Source of the DNA: an uncultured cyanobacterium
Lineage (GTDB): Bacteria > Cyanobacteriota > Vampirovibrionia > Gastranaerophilales > Gastranaerophilaceae
DNA: 64,000 nucleotides
NCBI GenBank assembly: GCA_902495705.1
Contig: CABUXT010000003.1
Span: forward strand, 67,666-131,665
Direction: 5' to 3'
The translations under genes were made by a program, and so were the position numbers. Below the pieces are notes generated by a model. That model worked only from the letters and a program-made list of their open reading frames with translations, did not search any database and had not been told where the DNA came from. This document shows, piece by piece, positions 26,954-35,574 of this stretch (the first letter of the stretch is position 1; each line of letters opens with the position of its first letter).

Positions 26954-26988
26954 AATATAAAAATGTCATTGTCCCTAAGTAATAAAAA

Positions 26989-27018
26989 GCAAGTTTTAAA
27001 TTTAAAACTTGCCAGACA
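26989..27018 (-). terminator. Intrinsic terminator after the AMIN-like gene
   Basis: GCAAGTTTTAAA/TTTAAAACTTGC is a perfect 24-nt palindrome that, read leftward, is followed by TTTTTATT. It ends the leftward gene at 27063. Confidence 0.75.
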
Positions 27019-27062
27019 TAAAATGTTTTAGGGATATATTTAAGTTTTTGAGGTTTAAATAT

Positions 27063-27707
27063 CTATTTGATTGCTGAAGTCAAACGCTCGTCGATTTTTC
27101 TATCAATCTTTTTGAGCATCTTCTTCATTCGTAAGTTATTGCTATCAATAACAGGGTCTGTATACATATCTCTTCTGTACTTTTTGTACATCTGAATTTC
27201 TCTGTCTTTGATATTTTGTTTTATCAAAACTTTTTCATCTTCTTCTGATATATCTTTAGAAACTTTGAAAATAACACAGAACAAAGCTAGTACAAATGTT
27301 ACCCAAAGAACTTTTTCAATCGGAACAGTTTCCCCAACAATTGTGGTTTCGCCTGTAATCGGTTCCATCATAACTGTTGAATTTTTGATATCATCAGCTT
27401 TAACATGGATTCTCAATTTGTTTGGAGATGCATTTTCAACAACCAAACTGTCAATGCTGTTTGTACCTTTGTAGATTGCATTAACTGTTTCTGATGAAGA
27501 TACACCGCTCAAATCTAATATCAATTCATCTTCTGACGGAGCTTTTTTCGCAACTTTTGCAATGCTGTCAGTTCCGAGGATGATATTATATCCTGAATTA
27601 TTTTTTTCTAATGTAATTGTGTGCAAATGATTTTCTGCCGCACTAGCAGCCAAGTTTGAGAACATAAATGAAATTAAGAATGTGAATATTAAAAATAATC
27701 TTTTCAA
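27063..27707 (-). CDS. Membrane-anchored exported protein with AMIN-like domain
   Basis: A 214-residue protein: signal peptide (MKRLFLIFTFLISFMF up to ASAAE), then a beta-rich domain of about 100 residues with DELILDLSGVSSSETVNAIY and SLVVENASPNKLRIHVKA, resembling the AMIN domain that targets cell-wall or pilus-secretin proteins to the periplasm. A transmembrane helix follows (VLWVTFVLALFCVIFKV), then a basic cytoplasmic tail (RKIDERLTSAIK end). AMIN proteins are common in cyanobacteria, but the match is by pattern and not certain. It is monocistronic: a palindrome cluster and terminator lie downstream. Confidence 0.6.
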   Translation of the reverse strand: MKRLFLIFTFLISFMFSNLAASAAENHLHTITLEKNNSGYNIILGTDSIAKVAKKAPSEDELILDLSGVSSSETVNAIYKGTNSIDSLVVENASPNKLRIHVKADDIKNSTVMMEPITGETTIVGETVPIEKVLWVTFVLALFCVIFKVSKDISEEDEKVLIKQNIKDREIQMYKKYRRDMYTDPVIDSNNLRMKKMLKKIDRKIDERLTSAIK

Positions 27708-27895
27708 TTCTCTTACCTCCCTAATCTACACATATATACTACAATCTTTGTTTAGCATGTGCATCAACCTTTGGATTTAGACATGGGGGTCGAAATATTT
27801 ATTAACTTTTGTAACGAAAAACATCCATGCTGAAATTAGACAAATTTGAAAAACTTTATATTAGTGTAAAGAATATGAGATATTAGGAGACAGAG

Positions 27896-28258
27896 ATGAT
27901 ATTATTATTCGGAGACAAAGCAACAAAGACAGCAGCAACTAATAAAAGTTCTAATGTTAAAAAGAATAATCCGGTTGAAAACTCAGGTATTTTGGCAATG
28001 GGTTTTGGTAATGCGAAAAGTTTGTTGACAGTTGGCGAATATGACACTTATGTTTCTTCTAATCCGACAGCTGTTGACTATGCAATGTATGCAAACGAAA
28101 GTTTTTCAGATTCAGACTCTGGTTTTATGAGTGATTTTTCTGCAGCAGTAGCTGTTCTTGGTGATTGCGGATTTTCTGCAGGCGGAGTTGATTCAGGTGC
28201 ATCATTCAGCGGTTCATCTTGTGGCAGTTGCTCAGGTTCATTCTCTTCTATGGGTTAA
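27896..28258 (+). CDS. Small protein with a Ser/Gly/Cys-rich C-terminus
   Basis: A 120-residue protein with no signal peptide. The start is supported by AGGAGA 6-7 nt upstream. The first half is ordinary; the last ~35 residues are built of Ser, Gly, Ala and Cys, with CGFSAGGVDSG and SGSSCGSCSGSFSSMG. Such tails occur in some ribosomally made, modified peptides and in some surface proteins. No modifying enzyme is adjacent. It is followed by a clear terminator, so it is a short monocistronic unit. I do not recognise the family and cannot name a function. Confidence 0.6.
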   Translation: MILLFGDKATKTAATNKSSNVKKNNPVENSGILAMGFGNAKSLLTVGEYDTYVSSNPTAVDYAMYANESFSDSDSGFMSDFSAAVAVLGDCGFSAGGVDSGASFSGSSCGSCSGSFSSMG

Positions 28259-28289
28259 TAAAAAAGTTTAATATATGATGGATGATAAT

Positions 28290-28322
28290 TTAAGGACGGA
28301 TTTTTTATCCGCCCTTTTTTGT
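28290..28322 (+). terminator. Intrinsic terminator
   Basis: AGGACGGAT-ttttt-ATCCGCCCT followed by TTTTTT lies 33 nt past the stop of the Ser/Gly/Cys-rich gene. Confidence 0.85.
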
Positions 28323-28463
28323 TGAAAAATTTTCTAAAATTTCATTAGAAATTTATGTTACAAAATCTTAACAAAATCCCTCAAAATCCTAAAGTTTCAG
28401 GGGAAAATGCCGATTATAAGAATAAGAAAAGTTTTAAGGAAAACGAAAGGAACAAGCTTTACT

Positions 28464-30629
28464 ATGGGAATGGCAGCATCACAAGCTAGATTATTAACAA
28501 TCACAGCTAGATTGGCTGATAATGAGTTGAGGTCTCAAACTATCAACAATGCTAAAATGCGCTTATCAACTCAAAGTTCACAAGCTAGTGAAAACTACAT
28601 CAATGCATTGAATAATGCTACAATGAAGTTCTCTAACTATGATGTGAACGGTGAAGCTGTGTCTCAAAATTTGACTTTCAATGCATTGACAGCATACAGT
28701 TCATACAATACTCAATACGGTTTGTCTAACGCATCAGGTCAATTGTTGGTTAGTGAATCAGAAGCTGCTATGTTCAAAAATGCAGGTGGAAACTTGAACA
28801 AATATTTACAAGCTCATGGTTTGGAATACACAACTACTTATTTTGAAAATGTTGGAGCTATGAAAAATGATGCATACCCATCACCTTTCAATAATATCAG
28901 TGTTGAAGATTTGAAATCATACTATGAACAATACAGCAGTTTTGAATCTTCTTTAGAACTTCAAAACTTCCAATCAAGCTACAAAGATTTCGTAAAAGAA
29001 ACTGCAAACTTAAATAAAGCTGTTAGCACTGCAATGAAAAGCTATTTGGTAAACGGTACTGATTCATTAGACTTAGTAGTAAAAAATGATAATATACAAT
29101 TCAATGTGGCAGATGATGCACCTATTAAGTTTGGAATAAATAAAGATGATATTGAATCTTTCCAAAATGCATTCAAAGGCTCAAACTCTAACAACTACAA
29201 TATTGACAAATTAAAAGAAGAAGGATTAATTTCAGAAACTGATTATAAATCTTTAGAGGCTAAAATTAATAATATCAAATATACAGAAAGAACAATGCAT
29301 AATGCAGATGGCACTGATCCTACCGTTAATGGTATTCAAAGAGCAGATGCAATTGATTTGTCAGCAGCTGAAGATAAAGATGCCGGCACTATTACATATA
29401 CAATTGATGGTGATGTAAAAATCGTTGTTGATAAATCAACCGGTAAAGTTAAAAGTTGTGAATATACAACTGGCGGTCAAACTGCATCAGAATCAGACAC
29501 TAATAAAAGAACTTTAGGTTATGCAAAAGCCGGTACTACTATCGATGATGCGATTGCAAATGGTGTATCATTCAAAGATTTTGTAAATAACTTATACTAC
29601 AATGAAACTACTGATTCAGAAAATTCAAACTCATTCTTTAGTTTGACAGGTGATGGTTCTGAAAAAGACCCTTATCAAGCTTTTGAAGGTGGTATCTTTA
29701 ATAGTACAGACTCTGCTGAAGTAAAAAAATATTACAATGATTTGGCTGATGATATTATTAACAGTATTATGAACAGTATAAATAAAGAGAAATTTGCACA
29801 AATCTTGATTGATAAAGCCGGTAATACTAAAGAACTAGAAAATATGGGGATCAATTTAGATGCATATATCCCTGGGTTGAATAATGTAACACTTGCACAA
29901 CAATTAACAAACTACAAAAATGCAAAAAATACATTCTTAGATACTATTTTTGATGACAAATCTAAAAATCAAGTTGTTGAAGATTTGCAAAGCAATAAAG
30001 TAATTTCATACATTGATGAAAATGGTGAAACAAAACAAGTTACGGTAACTCCTGAAAACTTGACTGACATTGATTTCGTTCTTCAATACTTGAAACAATC
30101 AAATTTAACTAAATCTAGCAGTTTCGATACAATCATCAAAGAACACATTGTTGAAACTATGATTGAAAACAATGGTACTCCAAAATATGCATGGGTTGAT
30201 TCTAACGACACCTCAAACAAAGACAATGCCGATACAAAGGCTCAATGGTACACTAACATGTTCAAAAGAATGCAACAAGGTTACAAAGCTATTGAAAACG
30301 GTTTGGCATCATCTTCTCAATGGATGGAATATGCATTAGAAAGCGGTATCGTGACTCTTGAACAAGTTGACAAATCATACAACTGGAATAGTTTAGATTA
30401 CAAATCTTGTACTAAAATTACAGAAGAAACTGATGATGCAGCCGTAACCAAGGCTGAGGCTGAATACAACAGAGCAATGAACGATATTGAAGCAAAAGAC
30501 AATATTTATGATATTGAATTGAAAAATATTGATACAGAACACACTTCATTGCAAACTGAATATGATTCTATTAAGAATGTAATTTCTAAAAATATTGATA
30601 GAACATTCAAATTCAACCAAAGTGCGTAA
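28464..30629 (+). CDS. Large helical protein of unknown function, flagellin-like layout
   Basis: A protein of about 721 residues from the ATG at 28464 (AAAGGAA is 11 nt upstream; a start at 28407 with AGGGG 3 nt away is possible). It begins MGMAASQARLLTITARLADNELRSQ, a helical N-terminus I associate with Gastranaerophilales and a few other gut bacteria. A helical, Asn/Ser/Gln-rich middle and a more beta-like part around 290-400 follow, and it ends in a coiled coil (DIELKNIDTEHTSLQTEYDSI). Conserved helical ends around a variable middle recall flagellin and type III secretion filament proteins, but I cannot show homology. It has no signal peptide or membrane helix, so a non-Sec export route or cytoplasmic role is possible. 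Confidence 0.65.
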   Translation: MGMAASQARLLTITARLADNELRSQTINNAKMRLSTQSSQASENYINALNNATMKFSNYDVNGEAVSQNLTFNALTAYSSYNTQYGLSNASGQLLVSESEAAMFKNAGGNLNKYLQAHGLEYTTTYFENVGAMKNDAYPSPFNNISVEDLKSYYEQYSSFESSLELQNFQSSYKDFVKETANLNKAVSTAMKSYLVNGTDSLDLVVKNDNIQFNVADDAPIKFGINKDDIESFQNAFKGSNSNNYNIDKLKEEGLISETDYKSLEAKINNIKYTERTMHNADGTDPTVNGIQRADAIDLSAAEDKDAGTITYTIDGDVKIVVDKSTGKVKSCEYTTGGQTASESDTNKRTLGYAKAGTTIDDAIANGVSFKDFVNNLYYNETTDSENSNSFFSLTGDGSEKDPYQAFEGGIFNSTDSAEVKKYYNDLADDIINSIMNSINKEKFAQILIDKAGNTKELENMGINLDAYIPGLNNVTLAQQLTNYKNAKNTFLDTIFDDKSKNQVVEDLQSNKVISYIDENGETKQVTVTPENLTDIDFVLQYLKQSNLTKSSSFDTIIKEHIVETMIENNGTPKYAWVDSNDTSNKDNADTKAQWYTNMFKRMQQGYKAIENGLASSSQWMEYALESGIVTLEQVDKSYNWNSLDYKSCTKITEETDDAAVTKAEAEYNRAMNDIEAKDNIYDIELKNIDTEHTSLQTEYDSIKNVISKNIDRTFKFNQSA

Positions 30630-30661
30630 TTCAGAATCTCTAACTGAACAAGAGAAACATT

Positions 30662-31041
30662 GTCACCCTGAACTCGTTTCAGGGTCTCTAATAAAACAAA
30701 TTAAGCATAAGACTAATATGTTTAATTAGAGATTCCGAAACAAGTTCGGAATGACAGGCGTTCCCTCGCTCCTCGTGGGAGAGGGTTAGGGTGAGGGTTT
30801 GTCATTTCTTTTCTCATGCACTTTGTGCAGGGATTCTTTTGGTGGCAAAGTCAGTAGGTAGGCTTAACCAAGCCGACAACAAAATCAACATTGATAGATT
30901 CTGAATAGGATAAAATCTACGTTGCTGCGCAACTTGATTTTTAATCCTTTCAGAATGACAACATAAAAAGTCATGTCATTACGAGGAGCTTTGTTTTACA
31001 AATAAAAACAATTGCCTTTACAGCGCGACGTAGTAATCCCC
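30662..31041. repeat. Cluster of intergenic palindromes
   Basis: The 446-nt gap between convergent genes holds: 30662-30688, short type ACCCTGAA/TTCAGGGT; 30729-30755, ATTCCGAA/TTCGGAAT; 30761-30799, the CCCTCACCCTAACCCTC type; 30854-30877, the GTCGGCTTGG/CCAAGCCGAC type; 30871-30902, the 32-nt tail shared with 15444-15475; 30897-30959, the long type in reverse orientation; and 30975-31041, the GTCATTACGAGGAGC...GCGACGTAGTAAT type. I see no gene here. Confidence 0.85.
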
Positions 31042-31075
31042 AACATACATGGCAATCCTTATCTTGAAATCAAAA

Positions 31076-32197
31076 CTAACCAAAATATTCACTAATCAAA
31101 TGCTCAATGGTCTTAGCAGAATCGCCGACACCGTAAGGGTTTTGAGCTTTTAATCTCGTTTCTTGTCTTGTTTTTGACAAAATCTCAGATGCGTAAGAGG
31201 TAATCTTGTCATAATCCGCACCAACAAGAACTGAAACTCCAGCGTCAATCCCTTCTTGACGTTCTGTTTCATAACGCATAACAAGAGTAGGACAACCAAA
31301 AGATGGAGCTTCCTCTTGAATACCACCTGAATCTGTCAAAATTAATTTGGCATTTTTCATCAAATAAACCAAATACGGATAATCCAAAGGTTTTAATAAT
31401 GATACATTCTCATATTCGCCAAGTCTTGAGTAAATTTTACATTTTACATTCGGATTTGGGTGAACAGGAATAACAAAATGATGGTCTGAATATTTTTTGA
31501 TTAAATATTCTAAAGCATCCAATATATGGTCAATTCTTTCACCATGATTTTCTCTTCTATGAACAGTAATTAGTACCAATTTATCATCTACAGGTATGTT
31601 TTGTTCTTCGTAAAAAGCTTTAGCCTGTGACATTGTGCTTTCTGACAAGCAGAACAATGCATCAATTACAGTATTACCTGTCACATGAATTTTTGATTCT
31701 GAAATATCTTCTTTAAGTAGAGCTTTTCTATTTTTCTCAGTTGGTGCAAAATGCAATTGCGCAACGCGAGATGTCATTTGTCGCATAACTTCTTCTGGAA
31801 ATGGTTCATAGATATCATACGAACGCAATCCTGCTTCTACGTGGAATACTGGAATCTTTCTGTAAAAACTTGTTAAAGCTCCGCACAATACAGTCATTGT
31901 ATCACCCTGAACAATGGTTGCATCAACTTTATTATCTGCAAAAACTTTATCTAAAGATGTTAAAATTCTTGATTGAATTTCTACGAGAGTTTGATTTTCT
32001 CTCATACAGTCCAAGTTGATATCAGCTTTTAAACCGAAATATGCCAATGTTTGGTTAGACAATTCTTTTTGCTGTTCAGTATTACAAATAATAACCTTAT
32101 ACTTTTCAGGATATTTTTTTAGTTCTAAAATGACCGGTGCAAGTTTGATAACTTCAGGTCTTGTTCCAAAAACAAATAATATATTCTTTTTATTCAT
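31076..32197 (-). CDS. wecB: UDP-N-acetylglucosamine 2-epimerase (non-hydrolysing)
   Basis: It interconverts UDP-GlcNAc and UDP-ManNAc for surface polysaccharide synthesis. Motifs: FVFGTRPEVIKLAPVI at the N-terminus, VQGDTMTVLCG, HVEAGLRS (substrate site), VHRRENHGER and TDSGGIQEEAPSFGCPTLVMR, which binds the UDP. The 373-residue length matches WecB/MnaA. The gene is alone, flanked by a palindrome cluster downstream. csaB at 58.7 kb, and possibly the Gfo/Idh gene at the window start, are the other surface-sugar candidates. No glycosyltransferase or WecC-type UDP-ManNAc dehydrogenase is next to it. Confidence 0.95.
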   Translation of the reverse strand: MNKKNILFVFGTRPEVIKLAPVILELKKYPEKYKVIICNTEQQKELSNQTLAYFGLKADINLDCMRENQTLVEIQSRILTSLDKVFADNKVDATIVQGDTMTVLCGALTSFYRKIPVFHVEAGLRSYDIYEPFPEEVMRQMTSRVAQLHFAPTEKNRKALLKEDISESKIHVTGNTVIDALFCLSESTMSQAKAFYEEQNIPVDDKLVLITVHRRENHGERIDHILDALEYLIKKYSDHHFVIPVHPNPNVKCKIYSRLGEYENVSLLKPLDYPYLVYLMKNAKLILTDSGGIQEEAPSFGCPTLVMRYETERQEGIDAGVSVLVGADYDKITSYASEILSKTRQETRLKAQNPYGVGDSAKTIEHLISEYFG

Positions 32198-32326
32198 AGC
32201 TGTAGTTTAGTATAAAAATCATTATTTTGCAATTAACCAAGCAGGATAAAAAATAATCACAAGGGTAATTTAAAAAAATATCATTTTCGCTCACCTTATA
32301 TTGTCATAAATAAAAAAGGAGGAATA

Positions 32327-32578
32327 ATGTTAGATTTATTTATTCTTGAAAGTTGCCCCTATTGCAGAAAAGTAATGGATTTTATGAAAGAAAACAATAT
32401 CAAATTCCATAAATTTGACACAATAAACAACGATAATGCGCTTAGACTTCTCACAATTGGCGGAGTTGACCAAGTTCCATTTTTATACAATGAGGAAACT
32501 GATGATAAAATTTACGAATCCGAAGAAATAATTAAATATCTAAAAAATATGGACAGGAACAATTATGCAAAACAATAA
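32327..32578 (+). CDS. Glutaredoxin-family protein
   Basis: An 83-residue thioredoxin-fold protein with the redox motif C10-P-Y-C13 and the cis-Pro loop VDQVPFLY. It probably reduces protein disulfides or mixed disulfides. A strong AAAGGAGG ribosome site precedes the ATG. Its stop overlaps the start of the next gene by 14 nt, so the two are co-translated. The partner is a degenerate hybrid-cluster-protein homologue, and a redox function in common is likely but not shown. The glutathione-S-transferase N-terminal fold is the alternative reading of this sequence. Confidence 0.9.
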   Translation: MLDLFILESCPYCRKVMDFMKENNIKFHKFDTINNDNALRLLTIGGVDQVPFLYNEETDDKIYESEEIIKYLKNMDRNNYAKQ

Positions 32579-34169
32579 TCAATATAAAACAACTTATAAT
32601 GAGGTAAACGAATGTAGTGCAAGAGGCGCTTGTTCTATCTCGCCTGCAATTGTCGCACTGGAAGAGCTTTCCCTAAGTTTTCTCCAGCAAATAGCATATT
32701 ATATGCTAAAACTCGAGGAATTTGGTGCGAACAACAAAAATATTAAACTTGAAATAACGCAAATAATTGCAAGTATGGTGTCGGTTAATGAATTTAGCGA
32801 AAATCAGCTCTATTCAATAATTCTAAAAGAATATTACATCTTGCAGGAAACTTTGCGAATTTATTCTGACATTTGTAAAAAACAGAAATTGCCAAGGAAA
32901 TTACTCAACAGGCAAATCAAATTCAATGAAAAAACAAACCTTTCAAAAGCTATCGCGCTAGGTGAGAAGATTTTCTTTGCCAAATATCAAAAAACATCTA
33001 CCAAACAGAAAAATTTGGTTAGTATTTTGGTAATTATTTTAAAAAGTGTCAGTCTAAATTTGATTAAACTGAATGATTTTGGCAAATTCCATAACAATAC
33101 TTTCCATGAATTGCTTGAAACTTTGAATTTGTTCAATTCTAAAAACATTGATAGCGAAAATTTAATTTTGCAAATTGATAAACTATCAAAATTTGATAAT
33201 GAATTGCAGCACGAAATCAGCAAACAGTTGATTTCTACTTTTGGAGAAATTTCAAAGGTTAAGGTTTCTCATTCGACAAGAAAAGGCAAGGCTATACTTG
33301 TTTCCGGTAACAATTTCTTTGACTTAATGGCGATATTAGAGGATACAAAAGACAAAGATATCGACATTTACACTCATTCAAATTTGCTAATCACACACGC
33401 TCTGAGCCATTTTCAAAAATTTGACCATCTAAAAGGGCATTACGGTGATACGACAGAAAATTGTATATTAGATTTTGCAACATTCCCGGGGGCTATACTT
33501 TTGACAAAAAATTCGCGCGGAAATTCTGAATATTTCTACCGTGGCAGACTGTTTTCAAATGATTATATCGTTCCTGATGGGGTGATAAAACTTTCTGATA
33601 ACAATTATGATGAGGTGATAGAATCAGCCCTGAATGCAAAAGGCTTTTCAAAAGGAAAAATCAAAAATGGCACCAATTTAGGGTTTGACAAAGATGAAAT
33701 CTTAAATCAGTTTGAAAATATTTGCAAAAGAGTTAATAATGGTGAGATTAAACGACTTTATATTGTCGGATTTGATGCCCATTCTGAGATTCAAAAAGAG
33801 TATTTCAAAGAATTTTTTAGCAAACTCAAAGAGGATGAATTTGTCATAAGTTTTTCTTATGAAAGTTTCAAAGATAATGTCTTAACCATCAATGTCGGCA
33901 ACTATGTTCCGATTGCGATGAGTGTTTTGAAATTGTTGTTTGACAAATTGACAATTACGGACAATCGAATTACCTTTTTCTTTACAACTTGTGATGTTAT
34001 GACAATCTCAGGAATAATCAGGTTGAAAAACTTAGATGCTAAAAATATTTATATGAATGAATGTTCGCCGACATCTGTCAATCCGTCTGTTTACACTACT
34101 TTGTGTGAAACTTACAATATAAAAACTACCACAACTCCTGAAAATGACCTTAAAAATATCAGGATATAA
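32565..34169 (+). CDS. Hybrid-cluster-protein (HCP) homologue lacking the cluster ligands
   Basis: A 534-residue protein with the HCP fold order. CSARGACSISPAIVALEEL (C17, C23) matches the second half of the N-terminal cluster motif; ILVSGNN (244-250) matches HCP ILVSGHD; DIYTHSNLL matches VYTHGEML; and FATFPGAILLTKNS (304-317) matches FANFPGAILMTTNC. HCP ligands appear replaced: His by Asn at 249/250, Glu by Asn in THSNLL, Cys by Ser at 317, Cys by Phe at 403 in VGFDAH, Cys lost in FSYESF and VGNYVP, and the EQK segment by TTCDVM (474-479). Only two N-terminal Cys of four remain. It probably does not bind a hybrid cluster; hydroxylamine or NO reduction is unlikely. It is coupled to the glutaredoxin gene. 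Confidence 0.72.
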   Translation: MQNNNQYKTTYNEVNECSARGACSISPAIVALEELSLSFLQQIAYYMLKLEEFGANNKNIKLEITQIIASMVSVNEFSENQLYSIILKEYYILQETLRIYSDICKKQKLPRKLLNRQIKFNEKTNLSKAIALGEKIFFAKYQKTSTKQKNLVSILVIILKSVSLNLIKLNDFGKFHNNTFHELLETLNLFNSKNIDSENLILQIDKLSKFDNELQHEISKQLISTFGEISKVKVSHSTRKGKAILVSGNNFFDLMAILEDTKDKDIDIYTHSNLLITHALSHFQKFDHLKGHYGDTTENCILDFATFPGAILLTKNSRGNSEYFYRGRLFSNDYIVPDGVIKLSDNNYDEVIESALNAKGFSKGKIKNGTNLGFDKDEILNQFENICKRVNNGEIKRLYIVGFDAHSEIQKEYFKEFFSKLKEDEFVISFSYESFKDNVLTINVGNYVPIAMSVLKLLFDKLTITDNRITFFFTTCDVMTISGIIRLKNLDAKNIYMNECSPTSVNPSVYTTLCETYNIKTTTTPENDLKNIRI

Positions 34170-34189
34170 AATTTTACTTGAATATTAAA

Positions 34190-34230
34190 AAAGCAGACAT
34201 GCTATACAACATGTCTGCTAAATTTTTATT
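34190..34230. terminator. Bidirectional intrinsic terminator
   Basis: AGCAGACATG-ctatacaa-CATGTCTGCT with an A-rich flank on one side and TAAATTTTTATT on the other. It ends both the HCP-like gene and the convergent rpsL-rpsG operon. Confidence 0.85.
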
Positions 34231-34240
34231 AACTAAAAAA

Positions 34241-34711
34241 TTAGTATCTGTAGTGAGCGAAAGCTTTGTTAGCTTCTGCCATTTTGTGAGTATCTTCACG
34301 TTTTTTGCAAGCTGCACCTTGACCGTTTGAAGCGTCGATTAATTCGTTAGTTAATTTATCAATGAATGATTTACCGCCTCTTTTCTTAGCTGATTCAATC
34401 AACCAAGAAGAAGAAAGTGCAAATCCTCTATCAGCTTTAACTTCGATAGGAACTTGGTAAGTAGAACCACCAATACGACGAGCTTTAACTTCAAGCAATG
34501 GAGTTGCGTTAGTCATAGCCTTTTGGAAAATTTCGATTGGGTCTTCGTTAGTTCTTTCTTTAATTCTTTCCATTGTGCCGTAGAAAATCTTTTCAGCTAA
34601 AGATTTTTTACCACGTCTCATAATTCTGTTAATGAATTTAGAGATATCAACACTGTTATAAACTGGGTCTGCTAAAGGTATTCTTCTTGCAGGTTTAGAA
34701 CGTCTAGACAT
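34241..34711 (-). CDS. rpsG: 30S ribosomal protein S7
   Basis: S7 initiates assembly of the 30S head. Recognised blocks are RRIPLADPVYNSVDISKFIN, IMRRGKKSLAEKI, TNATPLLEVKARRIGGSTYQVP, and the C-terminal KREDTHKMAEANKAFAHYRY. The 156-residue length is standard. The start codon overlaps the rpsL stop (TAATG), giving coupled translation. In most bacteria fusA and tufA follow, but here a terminator comes right after the stop, so the str operon is split. Confidence 0.97.
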   Translation of the reverse strand: MSRRSKPARRIPLADPVYNSVDISKFINRIMRRGKKSLAEKIFYGTMERIKERTNEDPIEIFQKAMTNATPLLEVKARRIGGSTYQVPIEVKADRGFALSSSWLIESAKKRGGKSFIDKLTNELIDASNGQGAACKKREDTHKMAEANKAFAHYRY

Positions 34712-35103
34712 TACTTCTTACCTCCTTTTCCCTTTGCATCTTTTTTAGCACCGTATTTAGAACGGCTTTGAGCTCTGTTAGCAACACCTGCAGTATCTAA
34801 AGTACCACGAACGATGTGATAACGAACACCAGGTAAATCCTTAACACGACCACCTCTGATTAGAACAACACTGTGTTCTTGTAAGTTGTGACCAATACCC
34901 GGAATATAAGAAGTTACTTCAAATCCGTTAGTTAATCTAACCCTTGCAACTTTTCTAAGTGCTGAGTTTGGTTTTTTAGGGGTTGTTGTATAAACCCTTG
35001 TACATACTCCACGTCTTTGAGGACAATTCATCAAAGCTGGAGATTTTGTTTTGTCTTGTAGCTTTTTACGTTCAGAACGTACAAGCTGGTTAATAGTTGG
35101 CAT
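34711..35103 (-). CDS. rpsL: 30S ribosomal protein S12
   Basis: S12 lies at the decoding centre. The diagnostic segments are [45 protein letters not shown] and [20 protein letters not shown]. The Lys of TPKKPNS and the Lys of GGRVKDLPG are the positions where streptomycin-resistance mutations occur; both are the sensitive (Lys) residues. The extra C-terminal tail ([15 protein letters not shown]) is basic. Transcribed with rpsG. Upstream is a palindrome cluster. Confidence 0.97.
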   Translation of the reverse strand: MPTINQLVRSERKKLQDKTKSPALMNCPQRRGVCTRVYTTTPKKPNSALRKVARVRLTNGFEVTSYIPGIGHNLQEHSVVLIRGGRVKDLPGVRYHIVRGTLDTAGVANRAQSRSKYGAKKDAKGKGGKK

Positions 35104-35323
35104 AATTTCTCCTTTAATTTTACCAAATTCGCCCTACACAAGCATTATTGGGAGCTTAGGCTTCGCGTCCCTGCTTTTTACTACTTATATTAACCGTCAA
35201 ATCCAGCACGAAAATTTCGGCTAATATACAATATTATTAGACATCAACCAGACCTTTTTGTCAACATGGGGATTTTTTTAGAAGGCAAGAGGGCTGGAGG
35301 CTCGGAGGGCAAGTCTATTTACT

Positions 35324-35516
35324 GTCATTACGAACTTGTTTCGGAATCTCTAATTGAACATATGGGTCATTGTCCCCCTGAACTTGATTCAGGGTCTATC
35401 CATTTGTTTAAAAAATAATGCAAAGAGGTCACTTTTCAAAATCAACATTGATAGATTCTGAATAGGATAAAATCTACGTCGCTACGCAACTTGATTTTTA
35501 ATCCTTTCAGAATGAC
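35324..35516. repeat. Cluster of intergenic palindromes
   Basis: The 471-nt gap upstream of rpsL holds 35324-35350, short type with ATTACGAA/TTCGGAAT, one arm pair mismatched; 35372-35398, CCCCTGAA/TTCAGGGT; and 35454-35516, the long type with the loop ACGTCGCTACGCAACTT. 35104-35320 holds the rpsL upstream region; I see no gene in it. Confidence 0.85.
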
Positions 35517-35574
35517 AATATAGAAACTGGTCAAGTAAATAACTAGCCTTCCAGCCATCTCTTGCAATGCCGAA

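Noticed and set aside
26709..26969. Minus-strand ORF of 86 residues
   Set aside because: It spans three intergenic palindromes. A Cys/His-rich look comes from repeat translation and there is no ribosome site.
32565..34169. Pseudogene of hydroxylamine reductase (hcp)
   Set aside because: The frame is intact over 534 codons and overlaps its neighbour neatly; ligand changes are coherent, so I kept it as a divergent coding gene.
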